Source: Coprinus comatus (taxonomy: Eukaryota > Basidiomycota > Agaricomycetes > Agaricales > Agaricaceae). From it: a DNA stretch of 64,000 bases. Position 1 is the stretch's first letter. The number at the start of each line of letters is the position of its first letter. Under the pieces are notes generated by a model, which made no database searches, was not told the DNA's origin, and worked only from the letters and a program-made list of their open reading frames with translations. A program made the position numbers and the translations under genes. The stretch is taken from the NCBI GenBank assembly GCA_034638255.1, contig JAWPGT010000009.1, positions 186,001 to 250,000 of the forward strand, written 5' to 3'. This document shows positions 39,081-48,949 of this stretch, piece by piece.

Positions 39081-39081
39081 C

Positions 39082-39493
39082 TATAGGAGTTACAATATTA
39101 GGCTCACTCGAAGACAGAAAACGAGAGTCAGATTAAAGTACCTATAGGAGTTACAATATTAGGCTAAGGTACTTTAATCAGTATTAAGTTTGTAAAAAAC
39201 AGACAAGTAAAAGATCTCACCTCACTCGAAGACAGAAAACGAGAGTGAGGTGCTCAGTTGAATGAGTACAGTTTATATACGAAAAACACCTCCGATTCGG
39301 TGTCCGAATCGTGTCTACTAGATGAAAGAAATCATGTAAATAATAAAGAAAAATGTCCGTGTCCGAAACTCAGTGAAGACTACAAAGAAAACATCATCCT
39401 ATTGTTCCCTCGTCACCATCACGCATATCACCCGTCTACCCTTAGATCACCTACCATCTGGTTCCGACTCGGTGCGTATTTGTTATACCAACA
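39082..39493 (-). repeat. Copia-1 5' LTR
   Basis: 412 bases and nearly identical to the 3' copy; visible differences include AACGAG versus AACAAG and GATGAA versus GACGAA. It would supply the promoter for the element. Confidence 0.92.
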
Positions 39494-39616
39494 AGGTCAT
39501 CCCCTGAAAGTAGTCTCAGTAAGAGTAGACGTTCTCTTCCTACAAGCACCTTGAAGAGGTCCATCGTAGCATCGTCTATACCGAAACGGAGGTATAGGCA
39601 AGATTATAACAGTGGA

Positions 39617-39654
39617 TGAAGGTTACTTTTAGTATGGATACTACAACTGTATAG
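39617..39654 (+). pseudogene. displaced native 3' end of the FunK1 coding sequence
   Basis: Immediately after the right GTGGA duplication, the frame that continued the FunK1 exon before LTR insertion reads MKVTFSMDTTTV and TAG. It is now separated from the gene by 5.7 kb and cannot be part of the same simple open frame. Confidence 0.75.
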
Positions 39655-40090
39655 TACTTAATGTTTCAACCATGTGTCATAAAAAAGGGTGATTTAATAC
39701 ATGTAATTGTACAGAATTTGTTTCCACAAAATTCCATTTCAAACATATCTTGGAATTAAATAATTAGTGTGATTTCATCAGCCAAAAATCAAGTGACTTA
39801 AATGACTTATTTAAAATTGGTCTTAAAATAACTTATACTAAGTCAGCTATAAGATCACTTAAGACAAACTAATTTCAAAGTCACTTTAAGTCAAGTTAAG
39901 TCATACAATATAGGTACTATAAAAATAAAAGTATATTCTCATAAGCAAAAGCAATAATATAAACAAGTTATATTCATAGTATATACTACAGTAATGTACC
40001 AAAATAAAGATAAAAAAAATTACAAGAATAATAGGAGTACTTAAAGAAGTGGACATTGTGACACGAGTTGTGAGCGAAAATTTACGCAGG
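39655..40090. other. A/T-rich intergenic with TTAAGT/ACTTAA motif repeats
   Basis: Between about 39790 and 39905 the motif AAGTGACTTA/TAAGTCACTT recurs in both orientations. No gene was seen. Confidence 0.5.
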
Positions 40091-41310
40091 TAGGTGCATT
40101 CAAACGGTGTTGTCAAGGCGGTTCCGATGATGCTAAGAACGTAAATTTCCGATAACTAATGAGTGTCAAATAAGGTATTAGAATAGATACAAACTCACCA
40201 GAAGATGAGGTCACTACACCTCCAACACTTCTCCATATCATGTACAAGTTGGGGGTGTAATGGAGCATGTATGTGTGATGTAGAAGAGCCTAGACGTGTG
40301 TTTTGGAGTGCAGGAGGGAGTGAGAAATTAGTAGAATACTGCTCTTGAGATAAATGATGACTCACCAGGAAAGAAACCCCCCTTCGTGGGGTATACACCA
40401 TGCCACCTCACCACCTAACCCTTGTACCCTATAGTAGATGTTGAGGCGGTTCTAGAGAGCCTAAGAGCATTCCTTTATGTAAGGAAATGAGTGATACAGA
40501 AGAAAAACAGTAATAGATGACTTACCAACAGTAAAACTCATGTTATAGCACAGTTACTGTACTGGGATGCAAGCAAGTACACATGTTTAAAGCAGGACGT
40601 TGAGGGTGTCCTGGAGAGTCTAAGAACGCGTCAATATGTGTCAAAATGAGTAAGATACATGGCAAAAGGTCAGAATTGACATACCATATTAGAATAATGA
40701 AAACTCCACCATATCATGCATACATAGGCTCATTCTATGCGTAATGTTGAGACAATTCCGGCGAGCATTAACACGTTGAGTTTCGTCAAGAAATGAGGGC
40801 ATAGTGGCAGAATTACCTCAAGTGGTGATGAGTACAATTTTGGACTTGACGAAATTTTGAAAATGTGTGATCATGTGACAGTGTGAACATAGACACATCA
40901 CACCATGTTACTGCCTCTCCCCATCTCTTTCTATTCCCCTTGACGAAATGCCCAACCCCACACCTGTCATCTTGCTGCTCAACTCCTGACTTCTATAGCC
41001 TAGCCCACCCCCCCTCAGCCACAACACATTCAACATCCACACTGTCACACTCCTCCCTCTACAACCACCAGATGTCAAGACTACTAACGAGCTCAATTTC
41101 GCGTCATATGCCACGTTCTTAGGCTCGTTGGAACCGCATTAAAGAGGCAAATTGATAGAGGGTAGAATGACGCGAAACCGTGGAGTATTCATTGGTTAAA
41201 GGTGTGTTTTCTATTTTTTTTTACACTATTCCTACATATTCTCCTTTAACATATCCATTTCTTTGCCTCCTGACGCGTTTTTAGGCTCTACAGAATGCCA
41301 CAAATTACCG
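40091..41310. repeat. degenerate repeat block with AGAGCCTAAGAA motif
   Basis: Near-copies of a unit holding TGTTGAGGCGGTT, GAGAGCCTAAGA and AAATGAGTGATA occur near 40110, 40438, 40597 and 40745. The motif returns in the opposite orientation near 41114 and 41280 (TTCTTAGGCTC). On the minus strand several blocks end in GGTGAGT or GGTAAGT, as exons would, and one reads MEKCWRCSDLIFW. I see no gene that holds together. Confidence 0.5.
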
Positions 41311-41810
41311 CTTTCCAATGCCGCCAGCCTCGTACGATTTGGTAAAGAACTCGGCACACTGTGATGATATCTTTATAATTTCATGTAAGTGATTTTTTAT
41401 TCATAATCAATTCATATTTATTGATAATTATTGTTTATGTTCATCAGTACTTTACCTACCATATTCTTACACCTGTATTAGATTAGATTTGGAATACATA
41501 TTTTTTTAAACTCCTTTACTACCTTTGAGAAGTAATTACAAATAGTACTTGGCTTTATTGAGACTTAATTGTGTTGGAGTTAGGTGAGGCAAACATGTGT
41601 TGAGAATGTGTGTGGTGTTGCAGGATGGTCCAAGCTGCATGTCTTAAATATGCCCATGATTTTTATTTCTTACTCATCTTTGTTTGTGTTATGAATGTCA
41701 GTATGTCACTGGACTATTTCGCCCAAGTTCCAGAAATATCCCCAGAGTCTTTAAATATCTGAACTATTATTAAACACACTAGTTACTCAGCAAAGCTATA
41801 GTTAGTGTAC

Positions 41811-41850
41811 TTGTTATAAACTTGCCTATACCTCTGTTTCGGTGGGGCAG
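41811..41850 (-). repeat. fragment of the family-A LTR 3' end
   Basis: TTGCCTATACCTCTGTTTCGGT is the inverted match of the last part of the 527-base LTR (ACCGAAACGGAGGTATAGGC). A small remnant only. Confidence 0.55.
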
Positions 41851-42090
41851 GAGACTGATATAAATGGTAACAAATAGGTACCACTAGTTGTTATAAATGG
41901 ATACCACTAGTTGTTTCAAATAGGTACATACATATGTATCTTACTTGGCATATATGTCTGTACCACCCTTTGTACATATATATGTATCCATTATTATTAT
42001 GATAGGCAATAGGAATGAATTAATCTGAATTTTGTACACTTTTAGATTAGAGAAATTCGAAAAATTGAAAAAAAAATTAGATGAAATATA

Positions 42091-42402
42091 GTAGATTTGT
42101 ACAGGAAACTTGTACAAATGTACTACATTTCTCATAATTGTAGTAGATTCCTACAAGTTTCCTGAAGAAATCTACTACATTTCCAATAATTGTGGTAGAT
42201 TTGTACAAGTTTTCTGTACAAATTTACTACATTTCTTATAATTATGGTAGATTTGTACAAGTAACTTGTAGGAATCTACTATATTTCTCATGATTGTAGC
42301 AGATTCCTACAGGTTACTTGTACAAATATACTACATTTCTCATAATTGTGGTAGATTTGTACAAGTAACTTGTAGGAATCTGCTAAAGTTACCAGAACTA
42401 TA
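42091..42402. repeat. six-unit 52-base tandem array of palindromes
   Basis: The motif GTAGATT begins at 42091, 42143, 42195, 42247, 42299 and 42351, an exact 52-base period. Each unit holds a near-palindrome of the form GTAGATTTGTACAAG...CTTGTAGGAATCTAC followed by a TTCTCATAATTG spacer. TTGTAC and CCTAC arms vary between units. No coding frame covers it. Confidence 0.9.
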
Positions 42403-42524
42403 GTACATTTGTACTCAAATTAGCAATTTCCAATAGTCTAATAATATGATATATGCAAAATACAGAATGTACTATAGCACAATGAAAACTTGGCGAAATC
42501 CTGTCAAACTACCTTCAAATGGAA

Positions 42525-42842
42525 GCGCTCAGAAATGCCGTTCCAGGTGCACAAAAGGCATCTAGTATGGTGCAGTATTAGCTGAGATATTGACTAATCA
42601 TTTTTTACATCATCTGTAATTTGACTTATTTCACCACAATTGATTGCTAAAGCCATATTCCCTTTACACCATCATGGAGTACTCCTGAATGCTGTTTTGC
42701 ACGTGAATAGAAGGTTAAATTCGGACCATTATAGCATGAGATATTCTATTTTTATGAGGTCTAGAGTACATGTTGCATAACACCATGAGTAATCATCGGT
42801 TCGGGACGCCCAATACAGCGCTGGAACGGCATTTCCGAGCGC
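42525..42842. repeat. possible MITE with 22-base inverted ends
   Basis: GCGCTCAGAAATGCCGTTCCAG at 42525-42546 is the inverted match, with two mismatches, of 42821-42842. The 318-base unit has no coding capacity. No clear target duplication was seen, so the element type is open. Confidence 0.5.
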
Positions 42843-44004
42843 TACCGAACAAGCTCTTACACGGCCCAAACGGCCCAGGAATGAGTGTGTGACGACATTT
42901 TTATTGTTAACCTATGACACATACCATGACACAATACTGCCAGCACACAATGGTAACTATGGCACCAATTGTGTGTCATTAACTAAATTCAGGGTCTAGT
43001 GACAGCACTAGCTCCGGACTTCTGACTTATTTGCTGGCATGTTTCTGGGATATAAAAGCCTTGGGTTTCAGATAGCAAAAAATCAGTTCTCATTCTTTCC
43101 CTTTACTTTGCCCTTACTCTGTCCCCTCTTTCTCTTTATACTCAATCTCAAGTAGGAGGATGCCCTGTGTCAAGTTGTATTAATGCTATTGAGGGACCCA
43201 ATAGACATTATGCACTTGTGTGGTACCTACTTGGCCTCTTTTATGAAGGTTTTGATAGATTCTGGCATCAGACCTTAGGTCTGGGAGATACTTTTACTTT
43301 TTCAACTTGTTTGGTTTACTTTCTTTCTCTTGTAAGTTTTTCTTTCTCTAACTTAATGAAATTAACAATCTTTTGATAAGTTTTTTTATTTTATTCTATT
43401 ATTACATCAAGCTATTATAATTCGGTATGTTATTGATTTATTTTGAACATTTCTGATGCATTTTTGACAGATTTTTATTTTATATTATTAGTTACAGTAT
43501 CTTATCTTTTTATACTTACTTTTTCTTTTGTAAAGTAACTTGAAGTTAGTGGAGTGCACACCACTAACTTTATAAGTTATTCTTTTTTCTTTTTCTTTTT
43601 CTTTTTTATTAACTTGAAATAAGAAGTTTGTGCAGGCTTCTTATTTCAAGTTTTTTTTTTTTCTCTATTTTTCTTTTACTTCTATATAGAATATGGCTAT
43701 GACTTATTATTTTTTGCTATTTCTTTGTCCTAACCCTAACCCTAAGAGCATAATTTCATTTCTACAAGTGTTCATTGATTGATTTCATTAATAATTACAA
43801 CAACTCTATATATATTTGTTTGTTTTTATGAATATAACAACTAATTAAATAACTCTTGATTGAGTGGGACTTATACATTATTTTCACTTTTTGTGACATC
43901 CTTATGTGATGTCACACTTCAAAAAAGTGTCATATATATCTTACTTATTTCTTATTCAAGTTACTTTATTTATTTTTTCATTAGACTTCATTGACTGTTA
44001 CAAT
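42843..44004. other. gene-poor A/T-rich stretch with TATA box and hairpins
   Basis: GATATAAAAGCC at about 43050 is followed by a CT-rich leader and a short unconvincing frame (GCPVSSCINAIEGPNR...). Hairpins lie at 43543-43570 and 43613-43650. A (CCCTAA)-type run is at 43729-43745. Confidence 0.5.
43729..43745. repeat. short interstitial telomere-like repeat
   Basis: CCTAACCCTAACCCTAA, nearly three units of the TTAGGG repeat used at many fungal telomeres. Confidence 0.6.
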
Positions 44005-45325
44005 TATATACATACTTGGAGTCACCAAAAGTGATGTCGTGTCACAGATTTTCCCACGGACAATCATTGATGCATTGCTCTCCCGCAACTTTGGGAGATA
44101 GACAATGAAATTGAATATATATGGAGTATATTCTACTACAAGATTACCTATAGAATATAATATTAAAATTGTATATGACTACCCCGTGCAGCCAAAACAG
44201 CCTTGACACAGTCTGGCATTGTTCCAATGAAATGGTCAACCCAGTCAATTAGTAGCAAGTCCCATGCAGCATGGACTACCAACTTTAATTCATCCACAGT
44301 ATTTGGTTGATGTTGAAGACAGCGTAGGGATGTTTTGAGGATATGCCAGATAGGCTCAATGGGATTTAAATCGGGAGATGATGGAGGATGATATGTAAGC
44401 GGGATATTTTTAGCTGCAAACCACTTCTTCGACATTTTGCTGATGTAGCTTGGGGCATTATCCTGTTGAAATTTGACATGTCCCCAGAGTTCATTCATCT
44501 GTTTGTAGAAATCAAAAAGATATGGTTCAAGAACTTGTTCTTGGTACCTTTTAGATGTCATTCCTCCTCCATGTCCTCCCGGATAGTCCAACACAACCAA
44601 AGGCCCCTTCCAACCCTCTATGATACACCCCCACACCATAACTTGTATGCTTGATTGCTTGAAGATTGGGACAAGACATTCTTCAAGAAAGGCTTCATTG
44701 GGATGACAGGTTACAAAAATACGGCCTCAATGATCATCAAGACAAATATAGCACTCATCAGAATAGATGACACATCGAAAATTAGCCATCGATGAGATAC
44801 TATTGATCCGTGCCCAGTTCAATCATGCTTGTTTGTGCTCATTCGTAAGGAAAGGTACCCTCAGAGCCACCCTTCAGTGGTAGTTCCCCTCAGCAAGAAC
44901 CCACCACACTGTGCTAACTGAAATTTGTAGTCCAATTTCATTCACAATTTGTTGAAAGGGTGTGCGACGTTCTTTTCGTGCTGTACAAGCAAGTTGACGC
45001 TTGTCGTAGCTATTTAGCTTCTTGGGCTTGCCTATGCAAGCTTTGTTGGCAACTGAACCAGTCACTTCATAGTGCTTGATGATGCGTTGTGCAGTGTGGG
45101 GCTGGACATTCTCCTTTCGGCCTGCTTCAGCTGCATTTCCTGTTGCATGGTAGTACCCAATGATTCGGTTTCTTGTGGGAATGTCAACCTCTCTCCGAGA
45201 AGTCTTTGGCATAGTAGTTAGAAAGGGTAGAATATAATTATATTTCGCCAAAAACACAACATAACATTCAACATGTGAAACAATCATTATGTAAGCAACA
45301 TCACTTTTGGTGGGTATGAGTATAT
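44005..45325 (-). mobile_element. Tc1/mariner DNA transposon, decayed
   Basis: Terminal inverted sequences share CACCAAAAGTGATGT (left about 44023-44037, right about 45298-45312) with looser similarity out to TATA at both ends. They enclose a full-length transposase frame. The exact ends are approximate. Confidence 0.8.
44163..45212 (-). pseudogene. Tc1/mariner transposase with three in-frame TGA codons
   Basis: From MPKTSRREVDIPTRN (45212) to HIQF and stop (44163) a single frame of 349 codons is interrupted only at 44874-44876, 44823-44825 and 44727-44729, all TGA. The N-terminus has paired helix-turn-helix segments (NRIIGYYHATGNAAEAGR, ISVSTVWWVL). The catalytic part has SDECYICLDD, FQQDNAPSYIS and PPSSPDLNPIEPIWHILK, a DDE triad with DD34E-like spacing. 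At all three stops the family would normally have Arg or a similar residue, which suggests CGA to TGA. There is no frameshift. Confidence 0.9.
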
Positions 45326-46052
45326 AATAAGACTTAAAAGACTAAGAAATAATAATAGAAATTACTCTACTTTATATATTATATATGTATACTACTGTAA
45401 TGTTAAGAACAGAGATTAGAGTATAAATGAATAATGTTGGGATGAGGCTTTAGCTTTAACTTATATATCTTTCTAATACTATAGTTAGCCTTACTTACAA
45501 AAGGACTAAATAATAGAAGAATATTAGTAGAAGTTCCAAAAAGTAGAGTAAGAACAAAGAGTAGAGGATTGACTTAGAATTGGAATAAGACTTTTAGTAA
45601 TATAAATATCATAAGTTAGAAGACAATCTAATACTTGAAGTCAATAATTGTAAGGGAAACTTGAGGATCAGTAACTTAGCATAATGTCTAGCAAGGAAAT
45701 CTGAAGTTATATTAAGTCAAAAATATAATATAACTAATACACCATATCTAGTGAGGAGATCCAAATCCAAAGAGATAAGAATTAACCTACTGGGCATCTA
45801 TACTAAGTACTGTTACTAAAAAAGGAAAGTTAGCCTTCATACTGATATTAGTAAATTAAGTAACTTAGTCTTTAACAAAATTGAGATGGAATAAATACAT
45901 TGAAGAAATATTGTAAGGGAACTATTTTCTGATTCTACTTCCAACTGTTTTAATGATATTATTAACTTACCAAATACTAACATTCGTGACTCTGTTACCA
46001 ATGCCAATTCTAACTTATTAAAGTTCATATTCAAATCACTCAACTCAATAAT
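45326..46052. other. A/T-rich intergenic sequence
   Basis: 727 bases of low-GC sequence with no gene, tRNA or clear repeat. One 82-codon minus frame (45837-46085) is leucine/isoleucine-rich by composition and runs into the LTR. Confidence 0.5.
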
Positions 46053-46579
46053 TGTTACAGTTTCATATTTATCATGACTAATCATTAAAACTAATGATAG
46101 ACAATAGTGTACTTTCTCTTACTCATTTTACATAGCCTTGGACTAGTGTTTTGTATAGCCTCAGACTAGTACTTTCTACAGACTTCCACTTGTCGTTTCA
46201 CTTACTGTTTCAGCTGTAGATAGTTTCACCTTCCTGTCTCCCATATATCACACACAGCCTACAACCTGTACTCATAGTTGTATAAATACATGGACAGTGA
46301 CAGAGATTAAGCTTCAGCTTAATACTCTAAGTCTTCCATTCTACTTGCTATCATTGTTCCACCTCTACCTTGATAACCCTAGAACTCAGAGTCAGCTCTA
46401 ACTCTTGCACGAACGGCTTACTAGTAAGGAACACCTATGATCTACAGTCTGAGTACTGTGGAGGTCGTCCCCTGAAAGTAGTCTCAGTAAGAGTAGACGT
46501 TCTCCTCCTACGAGCACCTTGAAGAGGTCCATTGTAGCATCGTCTATACCGAAACGGAGGTATAGGCAAGATCATAACA
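46053..46579 (+). repeat. family-A LTR, putative 5' LTR of the Gypsy element
   Basis: 527 bases, TGTTACAG...ATCATAACA. TATAAATA is at 46281-46288, followed by the palindrome ATTAAGCTTCAGCTTAAT (46306-46323). Same length as the solo copy in FunK1. Confidence 0.85.
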
Positions 46580-46600
46580 TTATATTAAGCTACAACTCGA
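46580..46600 (+). promoter_or_regulatory. candidate self-priming primer-binding site
   Basis: TATTAAGCT at 46583-46591, just after the LTR, is complementary to AGCTTAATA at 46316-46324 in the predicted 5' leader. No usual tRNA-type primer site is visible here. Confidence 0.4.
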
Positions 46601-46813
46601 TGAATCCCTAAACCGGATATCTGTCATTGTCTTCCTCTGCGAACCTCTAACCCAGGTCTTTGCACTCGTCACCCTCCCCAACCCAACTCTGTGTGAACTC
46701 CTAACCAGAGTCTCTGCAACCCTTTGCTTTTATTCCTTTGACAACCGCCTAACCTGCAACCGTCATTATTTGGAAAATCAGCACAAACCCTCATGCATAG
46801 GATCAAGATCTGG

Positions 46814-46960
46814 GCTGATAACATACCTCGCTGTCGAGCAGGACTACCTTAAGCAAGTAGTGGCTGATAACATACCTTGCCGTTGAGCAGGTCTACCTTA
46901 AGCAAGTAGTGGCTGAGAACATACCCTCTTAAAGAAGAAGGGCTGCCTTTAGCAAGCAGC
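46814..46960. repeat. three 49-base tandem units in the Gypsy leader
   Basis: GCTGATAACATACC or its variant starts at 46814, 46863 and 46912, each followed by GAGCAGG...ACCTTAAGCAAGTAGTG-like sequence. The third unit is diverged. Confidence 0.75.
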
Positions 46961-48941
46961 ACCCCAAGTTTCCACAATTGCCTCCCACCGAATTTCCTCT
47001 TCCACTCCCTCGTCTTCCAGACAACCACCCATATCCAGAGACGCAAACGAACAAGAACTAGTTGATCTCTTTGACTCTGCCGTACGAATCCCAGAGGTCA
47101 GCACAACCTTTGGAACTCCTTCAATCAGGAGGTACCTTCCGCCCGGAATCAAACTTTCAAACGACCAACAAAGTTGTCTTGTTGATACCTGGAAACGATT
47201 TCAAGAACTCAACAAAGCAGGAAGTTCCCAAATCGCTGCCGACATCCACTACATCTTCCGTTTCCTACTACCCTATAAATCCACCTCACTTCTTATCCGA
47301 GTCAACACCTACGACCTATACTTGGTAGTTGACGGACTCTATCAACCCACCATCGAAAACCCCAATCTTACAACTGATATCGAAGTTGACAAAACCAAAA
47401 CCTTATTCTACAGCAATGAACTTGCAAATCTCAGAAATGCAGTCTGCAACAAGATCATTGCTCTAGATCTATTCCCTACATCATCACCTATCCGAACTCA
47501 TCCTACCAATCCCAATCCCTCATCACCTGATGACACTTCTATCCACTCAAATTCACAAACCCACTCTCGCGCACAATCACCTACACCCAGAAATCCAGCT
47601 CATCCTCCTTCCAGAATGACTGATCAACCTAACGAAGAAAACTACAATGGAAAGTTCAATATCCCTATTGAAAAGTTTGATGGAAAACCCATCCATTATG
47701 AGAATTGGAAAGATAGCATCATCCTTGCTCTACAATCGAAACCCAAATACTTTCAAAACAGTGCTATTCAAACAGAACAAGCCATACCAGTTGTTCTCCA
47801 ATTATTAACTCATGGGAGTTGTGGTCATTTCCGAAGGCAATACTTGAGTTCTCATAGAGGTGAAGAAGCTGGAACATACAGATATGGAACATGGCGTGAT
47901 TTCATCACAAGTCTTGACCGAGCTTTCCAACCCCATGCTGAAGCTGCCGATGCTCGCAACAAGCTCAAGACTTATCGCATGCTTCCTTGGCAAAATATGG
48001 AAGATCATGTTAATAATGTCAAACAACTTCTTAACTTAGCTGGAATTGACAATGACGCCTACAAAGTCGATTCATTCCGTTCTACCCTCCCTCCTAAAAT
48101 CCGAGAAGCCATTGCTCTTCGCTACCCTCAACCAACTACATTCGATGAATGGACTACCATTGCCACCCAACTTGATCAAGCTATCCATCAGATCAACCAC
48201 AAACCTCGTCCTCCAAAAAGCTATCAGAGACACAACTTCAACATCTCCAAACTACCCCAAGGAGAACCAATGGAGATTGATGCTGCTGGATGATATGATG
48301 ATGAGGAATATGAAGAAGTCGGAATCCCAGATTTTGACTCTTCCGATTCAGAAGAATCTGATGAAGAAAACAAAGCTGAATTAATTCTTGGAATGGTCCT
48401 TACGGAACGACAAAAGGAATGTCATAGCCAAGGTGTCTGCTTCTCCTGTGGAAATGCTGGACATTTCTTCCGAGAATGTGTCAGGAATGCTCTAGACAGT
48501 CCCCAAGGTCAGTACTTATTGTTGGTTGAGGTTAGAAGAGTTGTGGTTGGATATTCTCTTTAGAGTTCTGGACTTGTAGATTGTTTCCGCTTTCTGTGAC
48601 ATCACAATGTCACGTCACACGTTACTGAAGCGTCCTGCAGACACATGAAGACTCTCTAGTCTAATACAAGTGTCTGCAGTGTTTGTGTTATATCTCAGTC
48701 ATTTCTCAACCATTTCCTTCCATTCCTTCGTCATCGTGCTCGTCTCGTCGTCCTTTACGATCCTGCGCTTACAGAATGCCCCAAACGTCAATCCTCATCC
48801 TCCAAACCCCGCAACAAGAAATCATCCTCATCAAACAGACCTTTCAAAAAGAAGAAGAAGAACAATGGAATTGACAAGTTCCGAAGCTTCATGAAAGTGG
48901 CATCAACACTGATTGAAGATGAAGAAGATTTGAATTTTTAG
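46953..48941 (+). pseudogene. Gypsy gag, interrupted by a TGA and a solo LTR
   Basis: The frame is open from just after the TAG at 46950-46952 but has no ATG until MTDQPNEENYN (47617), so the start is uncertain. The core has IPIEKFDGKPIHYENWKDSI and YGTWRDFITSLDRAF, typical of retrotransposon Gag. TGA lies at 48291-48293. Beyond it come an acidic stretch and a zinc knuckle CFSCGNAGHFFREC, whose last codon is split by a 295-base solo LTR (48479-48773). The frame resumes as a Lys/Ser-rich tail ending TAG at 48939-48941. Confidence 0.85.
48474..48778. mobile_element. 295-base solo LTR (family B) in Gypsy gag
   Basis: TGTCAGGAATGC...GCGCTTACA at 48479-48773, with GAATG duplicated on both sides (48474-48478, 48774-48778). 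Nearly identical to 56739-57033. Confidence 0.92.
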
Positions 48942-48949
48942 GCCGGGTT

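Larger units (their letters stand above)
34366..39493 (-). mobile_element. Copia-1, nearly intact Ty1/copia retrotransposon
   Basis: The element is 5,128 bases in reverse orientation, flanked by AGGTC target duplications (34361-34365 and 39494-39498). Its LTRs (34366-34777 and 39082-39493) are both 412 bases and differ at only a few sites, so insertion is recent. On its own strand the LTR starts TGTTGG and ends CCTATA, a TG...TA boundary. Next to the 5' LTR lies GGTTATGGGCCCC, the primer site. A polypurine tract (GAGGGGGAG) abuts the 3' LTR. Confidence 0.95.
33947..39616. mobile_element. 527-base solo LTR (family A) in FunK1, split by Copia-1
   Basis: The LTR consists of 33952-34365 plus 39499-39611, 414 + 113 = 527 bases. 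It starts TGTTATGGTTTC and ends ATTATAACA. It is flanked by the 5-base target duplication GTGGA (33947-33951 and 39612-39616). The same 527-base LTR occurs at 46053-46579. Copia-1 inserted inside it later, duplicating AGGTC. The LTR contains TATAAATA (about 34181-34188) and the palindrome ATTAAGCTTCAGCTTAAT. Confidence 0.9.

Noticed and set aside
42091..42402. CRISPR-like regular array
   Set aside because: The whole 52-base unit is repeated, there are no unique spacers, and the DNA is fungal.
43167..43376. 69-codon plus frame after a TATA box
   Set aside because: It has no ATG at its start and no recognisable domain, so it was kept only as a note.
46849..47152. two minus-strand frames in the Gypsy leader
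   Set aside because: Antisense to repeats and to the gag frame; no start context or domain.
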